Shown one piece after another: positions 1 to 7,898 of a DNA stretch of 64,000 nt. The position numbers and the translations under genes are program-made. Within the stretch, counting starts at the first letter, position 1, and the number at the start of each line of letters is the position of its first letter. Source of the stretch: DATMER01 sp035556715 (GTDB lineage: Bacteria; Acidobacteriota; Thermoanaerobaculia; Multivoradales; UBA5704); assembly GCA_035556715.1 (NCBI GenBank), contig DATMER010000003.1:106104-170103 (forward strand), given 5' to 3'. Under the pieces are notes generated by a model. That model had not been told where the DNA came from and did no database searches. It saw only the letters and a list, made by a program, of their open reading frames with translations.

Positions 1-1
1 C

Positions 2-1489
2 GACCTGCTCCTCCGCGTCGATCCGCGCCTCGGCGAAGAGACTCTCTCCCTGCTGGCGAAGGGGACCGACCCGGGCACCACCTTCCGCGAAGGGATCTGG
101 AGGACGGAGCTGGCGGCGCAGCCGATCGGGGGCGCCTGGTGGCACCGGCCGCCGGCGAACCTGGTCGCCGAGCACGAGCGCCTCGCGATCGAGAACCCCC
201 GCGGCGCGCAGATCCGCATCGTCAGCCACTCCCGTCTGCGCGCCCACCGCGCCGGAACGGCGCTCTGGCGGGCGGACCTCTACGATCGGCTCTATGACGA
301 TGACGGCGGACGGCATCCGGTCACCGTCCGGAGCGTCCGCGTCGATGGCCGCGCCGCCGACTTCCTCCACCGCGATCACGAGCTGCTGGTGCCGCTCGGC
401 CGCGCGCTCGCCCCGAAGGAGACGGTCGAGGTCGAGGTGAGCTACGACGGCGAGCTCGCCCTGCGGCCGGCAGGCCACTCGTTCTGGGTGCTCGGCACCG
501 GGCCGTGGTATCCGCGCCAGGACCTCGGAGGCGAGTTGGCGACGATGGAGATCACCGTCGACGTGCCGGAGCCCTGGACCGCTTTCGCCTCGGGAGCGGA
601 GGTCTCGCGCACCACGAAGGCGGGCCGGCGCAAGGTCACGACGCGGCTCGATCAGCCGATGCAGTTCGCCGTGGTGACCGCCGGCAAATACAAGGTCATC
701 GAGGAGACGCGGGACGGGGTGACCTGCCGCGCCGCGACCTATGCCATGCTCAAGGAGACCCCGGCGCGCAACCTCATCGCGCGGTTCTTCGCCGGGCGCA
801 GCTTCTTCGAGAACCTCTTCGACGAGCCCTACCCCTTCCGCGACTTCACCATCGTGGAGATCAACGATTGGGGCTTCGGCCAGGCGCCCCCCGGCATCAT
901 CTTCTTCACCAAGGAGTTCTACACCGCGCCGGTGGAGCGGCGGACGCGCGTGTTCTTCCAAGACCTGAACGTGCGCTACCTCCACGAGGTCGCCCACGGC
1001 TGGTGGGGCAACGTGATCAAGATGAACGCTCCCGAAGAGGCCTGGTTGACCGAGGCGTTCTCCGATTACACCGCGGCACTGGCGGTGCGGCAGCTCCTGG
1101 ACGATCGCGGCACCTACCAGTTCAACCAGATCGTCAAGGACTGGGTCAAGGGGGCCTCAGATCTCCGCCCGGGAGCGAGCCTCTATCTCACTGACCACCT
1201 CGCCATGCACGACGTGCGGGACCGCGAGGACTACCTGCGCCTGCGCTACGCCAAGGGGCCGCTCGTGCTGCACGCCCTGCGGCTCGAGCTCCAGGGCCAG
1301 AAAGGGAGCCCCGACGAGGGGGACCGCTACTTCATCGCCCTCCTCCGCAGCTATTTCAAGCGCTACCGCTACGGCTGGGGGACCACGCAGGGCCTCGTCG
1401 AGACTCTCGACAAGCTCACGGGAGGCGACTGGCAACCCTGGTTCGAGCGCTACGTCTACGGGACCGAGGTCCCCCAGCTACCCAAGTAG
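2..1489 (+). CDS. M1 family metallopeptidase, 5' truncated by the window edge
   Basis: Zinc aminopeptidase-like protein of the M1 (gluzincin) family, which removes N-terminal residues from peptides. The frame is open from the first bases, so the start lies upstream of the window; an internal ATG at 389 is not the real start because coding-like sequence precedes it. The zinc site is visible: HEVAH followed by exactly 18 residues and then a glutamate (in LTEAFSDY), the HEXXH-x18-E spacing typical of M1. The N-terminal part is beta-rich as expected for the M1 saddle domain. The 3' end overlaps the converging S9 peptidase gene by 34 bp. Family assignment is firm; substrate and localisation are unknown because the N-terminus is missing. 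Confidence 0.9.
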   Translation, partial: DLLLRVDPRLGEETLSLLAKGTDPGTTFREGIWRTELAAQPIGGAWWHRPPANLVAEHERLAIENPRGAQIRIVSHSRLRAHRAGTALWRADLYDRLYDDDGGRHPVTVRSVRVDGRAADFLHRDHELLVPLGRALAPKETVEVEVSYDGELALRPAGHSFWVLGTGPWYPRQDLGGELATMEITVDVPEPWTAFASGAEVSRTTKAGRRKVTTRLDQPMQFAVVTAGKYKVIEETRDGVTCRAATYAMLKETPARNLIARFFAGRSFFENLFDEPYPFRDFTIVEINDWGFGQAPPGIIFFTKEFYTAPVERRTRVFFQDLNVRYLHEVAHGWWGNVIKMNAPEEAWLTEAFSDYTAALAVRQLLDDRGTYQFNQIVKDWVKGASDLRPGASLYLTDHLAMHDVRDREDYLRLRYAKGPLVLHALRLELQGQKGSPDEGDRYFIALLRSYFKRYRYGWGTTQGLVETLDKLTGGDWQPWFERYVYGTEVPQLPK

Positions 1490-3402
1490 CCGCCGTCGAG
1501 CAACGCGGACGCGCGCGGCTTCAGGTGCTGCTCGAACCAACGGACGATCGAAACGGCGGAGCGGACCCGGTTGGGCGTCTTGCGGAAGCCGTGCCCCTCG
1601 TCGGGGAAGAGCACGTACTCGACCGGCACGCCCCGCTTCTTCAGGCTGTCTACCACCTGCTCGGCCTCGACCACCGGCACGTTGGTGTCGTTGGCGCCAT
1701 GGAGGACGAGGGTCGGCGCCTTCACGCGCTCCAGCCTGGAGAGCGGCGAAAGCTGCCGGAGGAGCTCCTTCTCCTTGACCGGGTCTCCATACTCGATCGT
1801 CGAGATGGCCGCCATCCACGGCTGGGTATGGGAGAAGAAGGTCTCGAAGTTCACGATGCCGAAAAGGTTGGCTCCGGCCGCGAAGAGGTCCGGGTACTCC
1901 GTCAGCCCCGCCATGGTCATGTAGCCGCCATAGGAGCCGCCCATGATGCCGATCCGCCCGGGATCGGTGATCCCCCGGCCCACGAGGAAATCGACGCAGG
2001 ACTTGATGTCCTTGACGCTATTGACGCGCAGGGCGCCGTTGTCCAGGTTGACGAACCTCTTGCCGAACCCGGACGAGCCCCGCACGTTGGGAGCGAAGAC
2101 CCCGATGCCGCGCGAGAGCAGGGCCTGGTAGGTGGCGTTGAAGCTGGGCCGTTCCTGCGCCTCGGGGCCACCGTGGAAGCTGATCACCACCGGACCCGGA
2201 CCGCTTCCTGCGCGTCGATACAGCCATCCGGAGAGCTGAAGCCCGTCGTGCGCCGGGAAGGTCACCAGCTCGGGCGCCACCAGGGAATCGAGGTCCACCC
2301 CTTCGAGAGGAGTGCGGGTCACCTGCCGGAGCTTGCCGGACTGGACGTCCAGCACCCAGACGTCCGACGGCAGCTTCGAGCCAATGAGCGTAAGGACGAG
2401 CGACCGGCCGTCCGCCGAAAATTCGAGGCCGTTCACGATCTCCCCCGGCAACGCCGGCCCGGGGGTGAGCTTGCGGCTCGCGAGGTCGAGGAAGCCCAGC
2501 TCGGACCTTCCTCCCACGTTCCAGACCACGGCGGCCACCGTTCCCTGATCGTTGATCTCGAAGTCGTCCAGCTCCGCGTCCTCGCGCTCGGCGATCCGTT
2601 GGATCGGTCCCGGCTGCCCGTCCTTCCCGATCGAGACCCGCTCCAGGCCGATAAGGTCGCTGTCCTGGTTCGAGCCGAGAAAGATCGTGAGCCCGTCCGC
2701 CGAGAACCGGCCGCCCCCGAACGTGCCGGGCGGCGTGTGCGGGGTGAGGAGCTGCTCCCGCCCGGCCGGGATGTCGATCAGGTAGAGGTTGCTGTCGCCC
2801 CGGCTCTTGACCCGTTGGACGATCGCGCGCCGGCCGTCCTGGCTCAGGTCGGAGAGGAAGCCGATCCCGGGATTGACCGCCACGAGCTTGAGCTCGCCGG
2901 TCCTCGTGTCGTAGGTGTAGGCGTCGAGAGAGCCGGGGTCCTTGGGATTGGCGCTGAAGCGCACCCAGCGGCCGCTCCACCCGGCGAGCTGATTGTTGAC
3001 CTGGCCCCCTTCCGTGAGAAGGCGCGGCGGGTCCTGCCGGTCCGGGTCGAGGAGATAGATCTGCTCGTTCAACCCTCCGCCCGGCGCCACGGAGAACGCC
3101 AGCCACTGCCCGTCCGGCGACCACTCGACCCCGCGCACCTGGTCTTCGAGCCGGGTCACCTGCCGCGGCTCTCCTCCTTCGGACGGCACCATCCACACCT
3201 GCGGCACCCCGCTGCGGTCCGAGATGAACGCGATCCGCCTGCCATCCGGCGAGAAGCTCGGGGAGCGGCTCCCCCCGATCCGCGCCATCCGGGCCACCAC
3301 GGCCTCGAGGTCATCCCCCCGAGCCACGGCGGGAGGCTGCGCAGCGAGCGCGGGCAGGGTCAGCAGGGCGAAGAGCGCGAAGAGGGAAAGAGTGCGTCGC
3401 AT
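1456..3402 (-). CDS. S9 family (prolyl oligopeptidase-like) serine peptidase, secreted
   Basis: Dipeptidyl-peptidase/acylaminoacyl-peptidase type enzyme. It has an N-terminal signal peptide (MRRTLSLFALFALLTLPALA), a TolB/WD-like beta-propeller with repeated SPDG turns over about residues 50-400, and a C-terminal alpha/beta hydrolase with the nucleophile in GGSYGGYM, an Asp in HGANDTNVP and a His in DEGHGF. I chose the ATG at 3402 because GGGAGG lies 5-6 nt upstream and the signal peptide begins there; an in-frame ATG at 3441 adds 13 residues that overlap a tRNA-like hairpin. The 3' end overlaps the converging M1 gene, another peptidase. It probably acts outside the cytoplasm on proline-containing or acylated peptides. 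Confidence 0.92.
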   Translation of the reverse strand: MRRTLSLFALFALLTLPALAAQPPAVARGDDLEAVVARMARIGGSRSPSFSPDGRRIAFISDRSGVPQVWMVPSEGGEPRQVTRLEDQVRGVEWSPDGQWLAFSVAPGGGLNEQIYLLDPDRQDPPRLLTEGGQVNNQLAGWSGRWVRFSANPKDPGSLDAYTYDTRTGELKLVAVNPGIGFLSDLSQDGRRAIVQRVKSRGDSNLYLIDIPAGREQLLTPHTPPGTFGGGRFSADGLTIFLGSNQDSDLIGLERVSIGKDGQPGPIQRIAEREDAELDDFEINDQGTVAAVVWNVGGRSELGFLDLASRKLTPGPALPGEIVNGLEFSADGRSLVLTLIGSKLPSDVWVLDVQSGKLRQVTRTPLEGVDLDSLVAPELVTFPAHDGLQLSGWLYRRAGSGPGPVVISFHGGPEAQERPSFNATYQALLSRGIGVFAPNVRGSSGFGKRFVNLDNGALRVNSVKDIKSCVDFLVGRGITDPGRIGIMGGSYGGYMTMAGLTEYPDLFAAGANLFGIVNFETFFSHTQPWMAAISTIEYGDPVKEKELLRQLSPLSRLERVKAPTLVLHGANDTNVPVVEAEQVVDSLKKRGVPVEYVLFPDEGHGFRKTPNRVRSAVSIVRWFEQHLKPRASALLDGGYLGSWGTSVP

Positions 3403-3413
3403 GAATCCTCCCA

Positions 3414-3453
3414 TGGTGCCGGAGGTGAGACTCGAACCCATTCCGCCTCCGGC
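3414..3453 (-). other. tRNA-3'-end-like hairpin just upstream of the S9 start
   Basis: On the minus strand an 8-bp perfect stem (GCCGGAGG with CCTCCGGC, 3418-3425 and 3446-3453) encloses a T-loop-like TTCGAGT, and the stem is followed by ACCA, as in the 3' half of a tRNA-Leu. I could not fold a cloverleaf: there is no anticodon loop with U33 upstream. It is therefore a tRNA remnant, an old attachment-site scar or a tRNA-mimicking leader element. It ends about 11 nt before the S9 start codon, directly beside the ribosome-binding site. Confidence 0.4.
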
Positions 3454-3615
3454 TGCCGGGCATTCTACCGCTCGATTGCGCTCCAGGCTCCCGGCGAGAG
3501 GTCCTGGGAGAGCTTGTAACGGCCAACCCTCGGGGAGAGCCTATGGAAATAAGGCCGGCCCTTCCGAATCGACTTCCGGACCGGCCAAATCTCCGAAAGC
3601 CGAGGAGGCTACGCC

Positions 3616-3984
3616 ATGCGACACACCAACTCGAAGGTACCGATCCTAGCCGCCGCCCTGATGACGCTCGCTCTCAATCTCCACGCCGATCCCATTCAGG
3701 ACGGCGCCCTCGCGCCCTATCGCGCGGGCTGGTTCGCCAACGCCGGCTCCTGTGCCGATACCTGCAAGGCGAAAGCGCCCGGCAGCCTTGCCGAGTACGA
3801 GGCGAGCGCCGTGCCTCACACCAAGCGGGCCTTCGTGTGCCGCGTCGAGGGGAAGCCCAATGGAGACATTCGGACCTGGCTTTACGGCAGCCAGTTCGAC
3901 GACCGCGCCGCGTGCTACACGACCGGGCTTGACCTCAAGGGCTCGTACGCCCCGAAGTACTTCTGTCTCTGCGTCGTCAAGTAG
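3616..3984 (+). CDS. small secreted six-cysteine protein, unknown function
   Basis: A 122-residue protein with a signal peptide (cleavage probably after LNLHA near residue 24) and a compact mature domain carrying six cysteines: a CADTC pair, three spaced single positions and a terminal CLC. That fits three disulfides in an exported protein. GGAGG lies about 7 nt before the ATG. I recognise no family. The last codons and stop fall inside a 39-bp sequence repeated exactly at 5742-5780, where it encodes the end of the ChaN-like gene on the other strand. The two genes may have been convergent neighbours before the FKBP/MFS segment came between them. Confidence 0.75.
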   Translation: MRHTNSKVPILAAALMTLALNLHADPIQDGALAPYRAGWFANAGSCADTCKAKAPGSLAEYEASAVPHTKRAFVCRVEGKPNGDIRTWLYGSQFDDRAACYTTGLDLKGSYAPKYFCLCVVK

Positions 3985-4002
3985 AGTGCCTGCGGAAGGA
4001 GA
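3964..4002. repeat. 39-bp direct repeat, copy A
   Basis: Identical over 39 bp to 5742-5780, in the same orientation, 1778 bp apart. It covers the last codons and stop of the Cys-rich gene. The two copies bracket the FKBP and MFS genes. Confidence 0.95.
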
Positions 4003-4048
4003 TAGAATCCCGCGCCGGACGCGCACCGACCCTCCAAAAGGAATCGAG

Positions 4049-4540
4049 ATGAACCTGAGACTCCTCGCCGCCGCCCTCGCCCTCTCCTTCATGGCCTGCT
4101 CGGGGAAGACGGATGAGAGCACGGCCCCGTCCGATACCGCTGCCGGGGCTCCCGCTGCGGAGCAGGGAGCCGGGTCGGACACGTTCGCCATGCCGGCGAA
4201 CCTCCAGACCACCCCGTCCGGGTTGCAGTACGCGATCGACCAGCCCGGCACCGGCCCCAAGCCGCAGGCGCGTCAGACGGTGACCGTCCACTACACCGGC
4301 TGGCTGGCGGATGGCACCAAGTTCGACAGCTCGCGTGACCGCGGCGAGCCGTTCCCGTTCGTGATCGGACAGGGGGAGGTCATCAAGGGCTGGGACGAAG
4401 GCGTGGCCGACATGAAGGTCGGCGAGAAACGGACGCTGGTGATCCCACCGGCTCTGGGCTACGGCGAGCAGGGCTTCGGTGGCGCCATCCCGCCCAACGC
4501 AACGCTGGTCTTCAAGGTCGAGCTGCTTGGCGTCGAATAG
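4049..4540 (+). CDS. FKBP-type peptidyl-prolyl cis-trans isomerase, lipoprotein
   Basis: Folding catalyst for prolyl peptide bonds. The 163-residue protein starts with a lipoprotein signal whose lipobox ends LSFMAC (Cys about residue 16), then a low-complexity Ala/Gly/Thr linker of about 35 residues, then one FKBP domain (about residues 58-163) with the conserved VHYTGWLADGTKFDSS, GEVIKGWDEGV, LGYGEQG and IPPNATLVF segments. The ATG at 4049 is preceded by AAAAGGAA. It is probably anchored in a membrane, facing the periplasm. It converges with the MFS gene 26 bp downstream and lies between the 39-bp direct repeats. Confidence 0.93.
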   Translation: MNLRLLAAALALSFMACSGKTDESTAPSDTAAGAPAAEQGAGSDTFAMPANLQTTPSGLQYAIDQPGTGPKPQARQTVTVHYTGWLADGTKFDSSRDRGEPFPFVIGQGEVIKGWDEGVADMKVGEKRTLVIPPALGYGEQGFGGAIPPNATLVFKVELLGVE

Positions 4541-4566
4541 CAGCCGGCACGAGGCAAGTGCCTCGA

Positions 4567-5742
4567 TCAGACCCGCCGTCTCTCCGCCATCAGAAACACC
4601 GCCAGTACACAGCACAGCAGGCCAAGGAACGATGGCAGCCCCTGATGTCCGATCAGTTGCATCGCCAGTCCTGTCGCGGGCGAGCCCACGATGCCGCCGA
4701 TGCCCCATGCGAACGCGAAGGCCGCGTTGCCGGCGATCAAGGCTTGACCGGTGAAACGCTCGCCGAGTTGGATCAGCGACATGGTGTAGATCCCGAACGA
4801 GACCCCGCCCCAGACGAAAACGAGCGGCCAGATGAGCCACGAGTTGAAGATCGACGGCAGCAGCAGGCAGCCAGCCAGCGAAGCCAGGGCACAGAACAAC
4901 ATGGTCCGCGTCGAGCCAAACTGTTCGGCCACGCGCCCGAGCAAAATCTGCAGCACGGCATTGCCTGCGATGAAACAGGTGATGAGCGAAGCGATGCGCT
5001 CCTCGGCGCTGCCGAGCGCGGCGCCATAGACCGCGAACAAGGAAAGCAGGATCTGCTCGAAGGCGGCTGCGACGAAAACCGCGAACAATAGGAGCGGAGC
5101 CAGTGCGAAGAAGCCGCCGACCGATGTTGCCTCGCCTGCATGCGGCATCTTCGGCAGGCGCGGCACGACCGCAAGCACGATCAGGCCGCAGAGAAGGAAG
5201 GCCACGATGCCGATCATGAAGGGCGGCCAACCCTGCGTGCCGACCAGGCCGAGTGACAGCGGGCCGATGGCGAAACCACCCGAAACGATCGATAAATAGA
5301 GGCCCATGATGCGGCCCCGGCGTGGCGCGGGCGTGATCGAGATCAGCCAGGTTTCGCTGATCACGTAAAGCGGATTGGCGAAGAAGCCGAGCAGGAAGCG
5401 CAGCGGCATCCAGGCCCAGACTTCCTGCGTCCAGGCAATCGCGATCAGGGAGAGCGCGGCCAGGATCGAACACAGGATCGCAAGCCGCGCCCCGCCCACG
5501 CGCCGCGCCAGCGCCGGAATGAAGGACGCGGAGACAATGAAACCCAGCGGCGTCATCGCCGCCGACAAGCCGATCAGGCCGGGCGTCGTCCCCTGCCGCT
5601 CCAGGATGAAGCTGAGCAGCGGATAGGTCAGCCCCTGTGCCACGGCGAACACCATGACGGTCGCGATGATGCCCGCCATCGCGGCCCATGGGATCCGATC
5701 CTCTCGCGGTGATGTCGTGCTTTCGGCAGTCATGCAGACCAT
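4567..5742 (-). CDS. MFS transporter
   Basis: Twelve-helix major facilitator protein of about 391 residues with two six-helix halves joined by a loop near residues 185-200 (PRLPKMPHAGEA). The loop 2/3 region (SAAMTPLGFIVSASFIPALARRVGG) and the RRGRIMG segment after helix 4 are typical of drug/sugar-type MFS carriers; the substrate is unknown. The start is uncertain: ATG at 5742 lies on the first base of direct repeat B, ATG at 5733 is an alternative, and neither has a clear Shine-Dalgarno. The gene is less GC-rich than its neighbours and is bracketed by the 39-bp repeats, which suggests acquisition by insertion. Confidence 0.88.
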   Translation of the reverse strand: MVCMTAESTTSPREDRIPWAAMAGIIATVMVFAVAQGLTYPLLSFILERQGTTPGLIGLSAAMTPLGFIVSASFIPALARRVGGARLAILCSILAALSLIAIAWTQEVWAWMPLRFLLGFFANPLYVISETWLISITPAPRRGRIMGLYLSIVSGGFAIGPLSLGLVGTQGWPPFMIGIVAFLLCGLIVLAVVPRLPKMPHAGEATSVGGFFALAPLLLFAVFVAAAFEQILLSLFAVYGAALGSAEERIASLITCFIAGNAVLQILLGRVAEQFGSTRTMLFCALASLAGCLLLPSIFNSWLIWPLVFVWGGVSFGIYTMSLIQLGERFTGQALIAGNAAFAFAWGIGGIVGSPATGLAMQLIGHQGLPSFLGLLCCVLAVFLMAERRRV

Positions 5743-5780
5743 GTCTCTGCGTCGTCAAGTAGAGTGCCTGCGGAAGGAGA
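5742..5780. repeat. 39-bp direct repeat, copy B
   Basis: Exact match to 3964-4002. It contains the 3' end of the ChaN/PDZ gene (minus strand, ending FRRHST) and abuts the MFS start codon. Flanking bases at both ends differ between copies, so 39 bp is the full extent of identity. Confidence 0.95.
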
Positions 5781-6990
5781 CGGTGAGCGTCCGGGTCTCC
5801 TCGCCGCGCTTCACGGTGAAAACCGCCGTGTCCCCCCAGCGCTTCCCGGCCAGGAGGCGGTTGAAGACCTCCTTGTCCATGACCGGCGTGCCGTCGAAAG
5901 TGAGAAGGAGGTCCCCGGTCTGGAAGCCGGCCTTGTCGGCCGCCGAGCCCTTGGTCACGAAGAGGACCTTGCGCGCGGCCTCCCCTTCTCCCATGCCGGT
6001 GGAGAGTCCCAGGCCGGGCCAGACGGGATCGGATTCCGGCGGCACTCCCCAGACGAAGTCGGCGTAGGAGGCCTGGACCTTGTCCACGGGATCGCCGTCG
6101 TCGTCACGCACCGGGACCGGGATCAGGGCCGCGATCCGGCCGCCGAATTCCTTCTCGAAGCCGGTGGCCACCTGGCGCTGGATGCCCAGGCCATAGGCCA
6201 CGTGGCCCGAGCCGGCCAGGAGTACCATCACCGACCCGGGCATCACCGATCCGGGGGCACCGTGCTCGCGCAGCGCCTTGACGGCGTTGTGCCCCATGGT
6301 GGCGTCCCAGGTGGACTGGGCCGTGTACATGGCCTCGAACTGCTCCGGGCTCATGCCGCCGTGGAGCGGATCGTCGCCGCCGAAAAAGGAGCGGATCAGC
6401 GTGCGGTGCTCCTGGCTCGTGGTGTCCATCTGGCGCGGCAGGTGGGCGGCCTCCTCCGGGCTCAGGGCGTCGAAGCCCTTCTGGCGCACCGCGGTGATGG
6501 CCTCCCGCGGCGCGTTGACGGCGAACATCCGGATGCCACGGTCGCGGGCAAAGAGGAAGATGTCCCGGTAGTAGCCCCAGTTGTACCCCCAGCTCTTGTA
6601 CCAGCGGGAGAGGCGGACGAACCCCTCCTCGGTCAGCAGGCCGTCGATCCACTGGTCGAGGTACCGCTGCTCGGTGTAGGGGAACATCTCCAGGCCGATG
6701 AGCACCGGCCGCCCGGCCCGGTGCAGCTCCTCGATCACCCGGAGCTGGACCTGGTGGAAGTCGGCATCGGTATGGCTCTCCCCCACCAGGAGCAGGCGCA
6801 CGCCGGAGAGCCGCGGGGCCAGCTCCGAAGGCGCCAGGACCTCGCCGGTGCCGGCGTCGGTGATGCCGTCGAGGACCACCGGCGCCTCCCGGTCCTTGCG
6901 GGCGGGATCGCCGATCGCGAGATGGAGGGACGGATCCTCCGCGGCGAGCGGGAAGGCCAGGAGGAGGAAAAGAGCGAAAGCATGTCTCAT
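5755..6990 (-). CDS. ChaN-like heme-binding family protein with C-terminal PDZ domain, exported
   Basis: A 411-residue protein with a signal peptide (MRHAFALFLLLAFPLAA), then a ChaN/DUF399-type domain (about residues 50-300) starting with the family motif GESHTDADFH and continuing with LIGLEMFP, GYYRDIFLFARDRGI and GSGHVAYGLGI. A PDZ domain follows (about residues 325-405: KGSAADKAGFQTGDLLLTFDG). ChaN proteins are heme-binding exported proteins linked to iron acquisition. The fused PDZ suggests recruitment to a peptide tail or protease. The last six residues are encoded in direct repeat B. Family assignment is good; heme binding is inferred from family only. Confidence 0.88.
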   Translation of the reverse strand: MRHAFALFLLLAFPLAAEDPSLHLAIGDPARKDREAPVVLDGITDAGTGEVLAPSELAPRLSGVRLLLVGESHTDADFHQVQLRVIEELHRAGRPVLIGLEMFPYTEQRYLDQWIDGLLTEEGFVRLSRWYKSWGYNWGYYRDIFLFARDRGIRMFAVNAPREAITAVRQKGFDALSPEEAAHLPRQMDTTSQEHRTLIRSFFGGDDPLHGGMSPEQFEAMYTAQSTWDATMGHNAVKALREHGAPGSVMPGSVMVLLAGSGHVAYGLGIQRQVATGFEKEFGGRIAALIPVPVRDDDGDPVDKVQASYADFVWGVPPESDPVWPGLGLSTGMGEGEAARKVLFVTKGSAADKAGFQTGDLLLTFDGTPVMDKEVFNRLLAGKRWGDTAVFTVKRGEETRTLTVSFRRHST

Positions 6991-7031
6991 CAGCCGCTTA
7001 CTCCGTGTGAATCCAAGAGTTTAGGGGTCCT

Positions 7032-7089
7032 CACAATTTCAGGGGGCAGCCACTGCCCTCCAGAATTGGACCACAATTTCAGGGGGCAG
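7032..7089. repeat. 18-bp direct repeat doublet, possible insertion-sequence end remnant
   Basis: CACAATTTCAGGGGGCAG occurs twice, at 7032-7049 and 7072-7089, 40 bp apart and in the same orientation, in an AT-richer patch between genes. Internal end repeats of this kind are found at the termini of IS21-type elements. No transposase gene accompanies them, so this would be a decayed end or a binding-site pair. Confidence 0.55.
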
Positions 7090-7471
7090 TCGCGGCCTCG
7101 GCCTCACGAAAGACTTTCTCCGCTCCCTCTCCGACAGCGCCCGCCGCATCGCCGCAGCCTCCGCCACGCTCGCCCTGGGGCCGTTGCTCCTGGACCTCCA
7201 TGAAGTCCGCGAGCGCACCTCCTGGCACGGATGGTTTCCAAACGCGAAGCGGACGGTCCGGATCGCGTTCCGGACGGTGCCGACCGCGTTTCGGATGATT
7301 CAAACCACGTTTCGGACAGTGCCGAAGGCGATCCGGATGGTTCCGATGGCCTCGCAGAGGGCTCGAAACATGCCGAGGATGGTTCAGATCGTGGAGCGGA
7401 TGGTTGTGGATGCGGAGCGGACGGTCCGGACCGGATCACGGATGTTGCCCAAAGCGTTCCGAACGCAATGA
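7090..7471 (+). pseudogene. possible 5'-truncated gene running into the 21-bp array
   Basis: Immediately after the repeat doublet one frame is open without a nearby start: about 46 ordinary-looking residues (DFLRSLSDSARRIAAASA, then LGPLLLDLHEVRER) lead directly into heptad residues encoded by the 21-bp array (RTVRIAF, RTVPTAF and so on) and stop at 7469. This looks like the 3' part of a gene whose front was removed at the repeat doublet, with the array as its tail. It could also be chance openness in GC-rich sequence. Confidence 0.3.
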
Positions 7472-7837
7472 GATCGGGACCGTCCGCAACGCATTCAGGA
7501 CCATCCGCAACGCACTCGGCACCGTCCGCAACGCACTCGGCACCGTCCGCAAGGCACTCGGCACCGTCCGCAAGGCATTGCGAACCGCTCCGAACGCGCT
7601 GCGGACGGTCTCGATCGCGTTGCGAATGGTTCCGAACGCATCGCGGACAGTCTGGGATGCCTTGCGGACGGTTCGAACCGCGCCGCGGATGGTTCGGAAG
7701 GCGAATCGGACGGTTCGGAACGCATTGCGGATGGCTCCAAACACGCCGCGGACGGTTCGGAACGCATTCTGAACCGTCCGCAACGCGGTCCGAATGTCTC
7801 CGAACGTGTTCCGAACCGTTCGGAGCGGGAACAGGAA
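7229..7837. repeat. array of 29 diverged 21-bp units (locus 1)
   Basis: Read from 7229 in strict 21-base steps, 29 consecutive units keep phase to 7837. Units 7250-7480 and 7607-7774 carry the forward core GCGGACGGT followed by TCGGAACGC-like sequence. Units 7481-7585 and 7775-7816 carry the complementary core ACCGTCCGC, so orientation flips while the 21-bp phase is preserved. Three units around 7502-7564 are nearly identical; the rest diverge. Both strands read as heptads of the RTVRNAF type over long stretches, but no single frame spans the array on the plus strand. The minus-strand open frame 7436-7900 is not annotated as a gene because it lacks a credible start. Confidence 0.9.
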
Positions 7838-7898
7838 GACCCGAAACCCTCTCGACGCCGCGCCGTTCTGTTCCGTATCCTCTTGGAAGGAGGACACC

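Noticed and set aside
3414..3495. Complete tRNA-Leu gene on the minus strand
   Set aside because: Only the 3' acceptor and T-loop parts fit; no anticodon stem-loop with U33 can be formed.
7229..7837. CRISPR array
   Set aside because: Units are contiguous 21-mers with no conserved-repeat/variable-spacer alternation and no cas genes.
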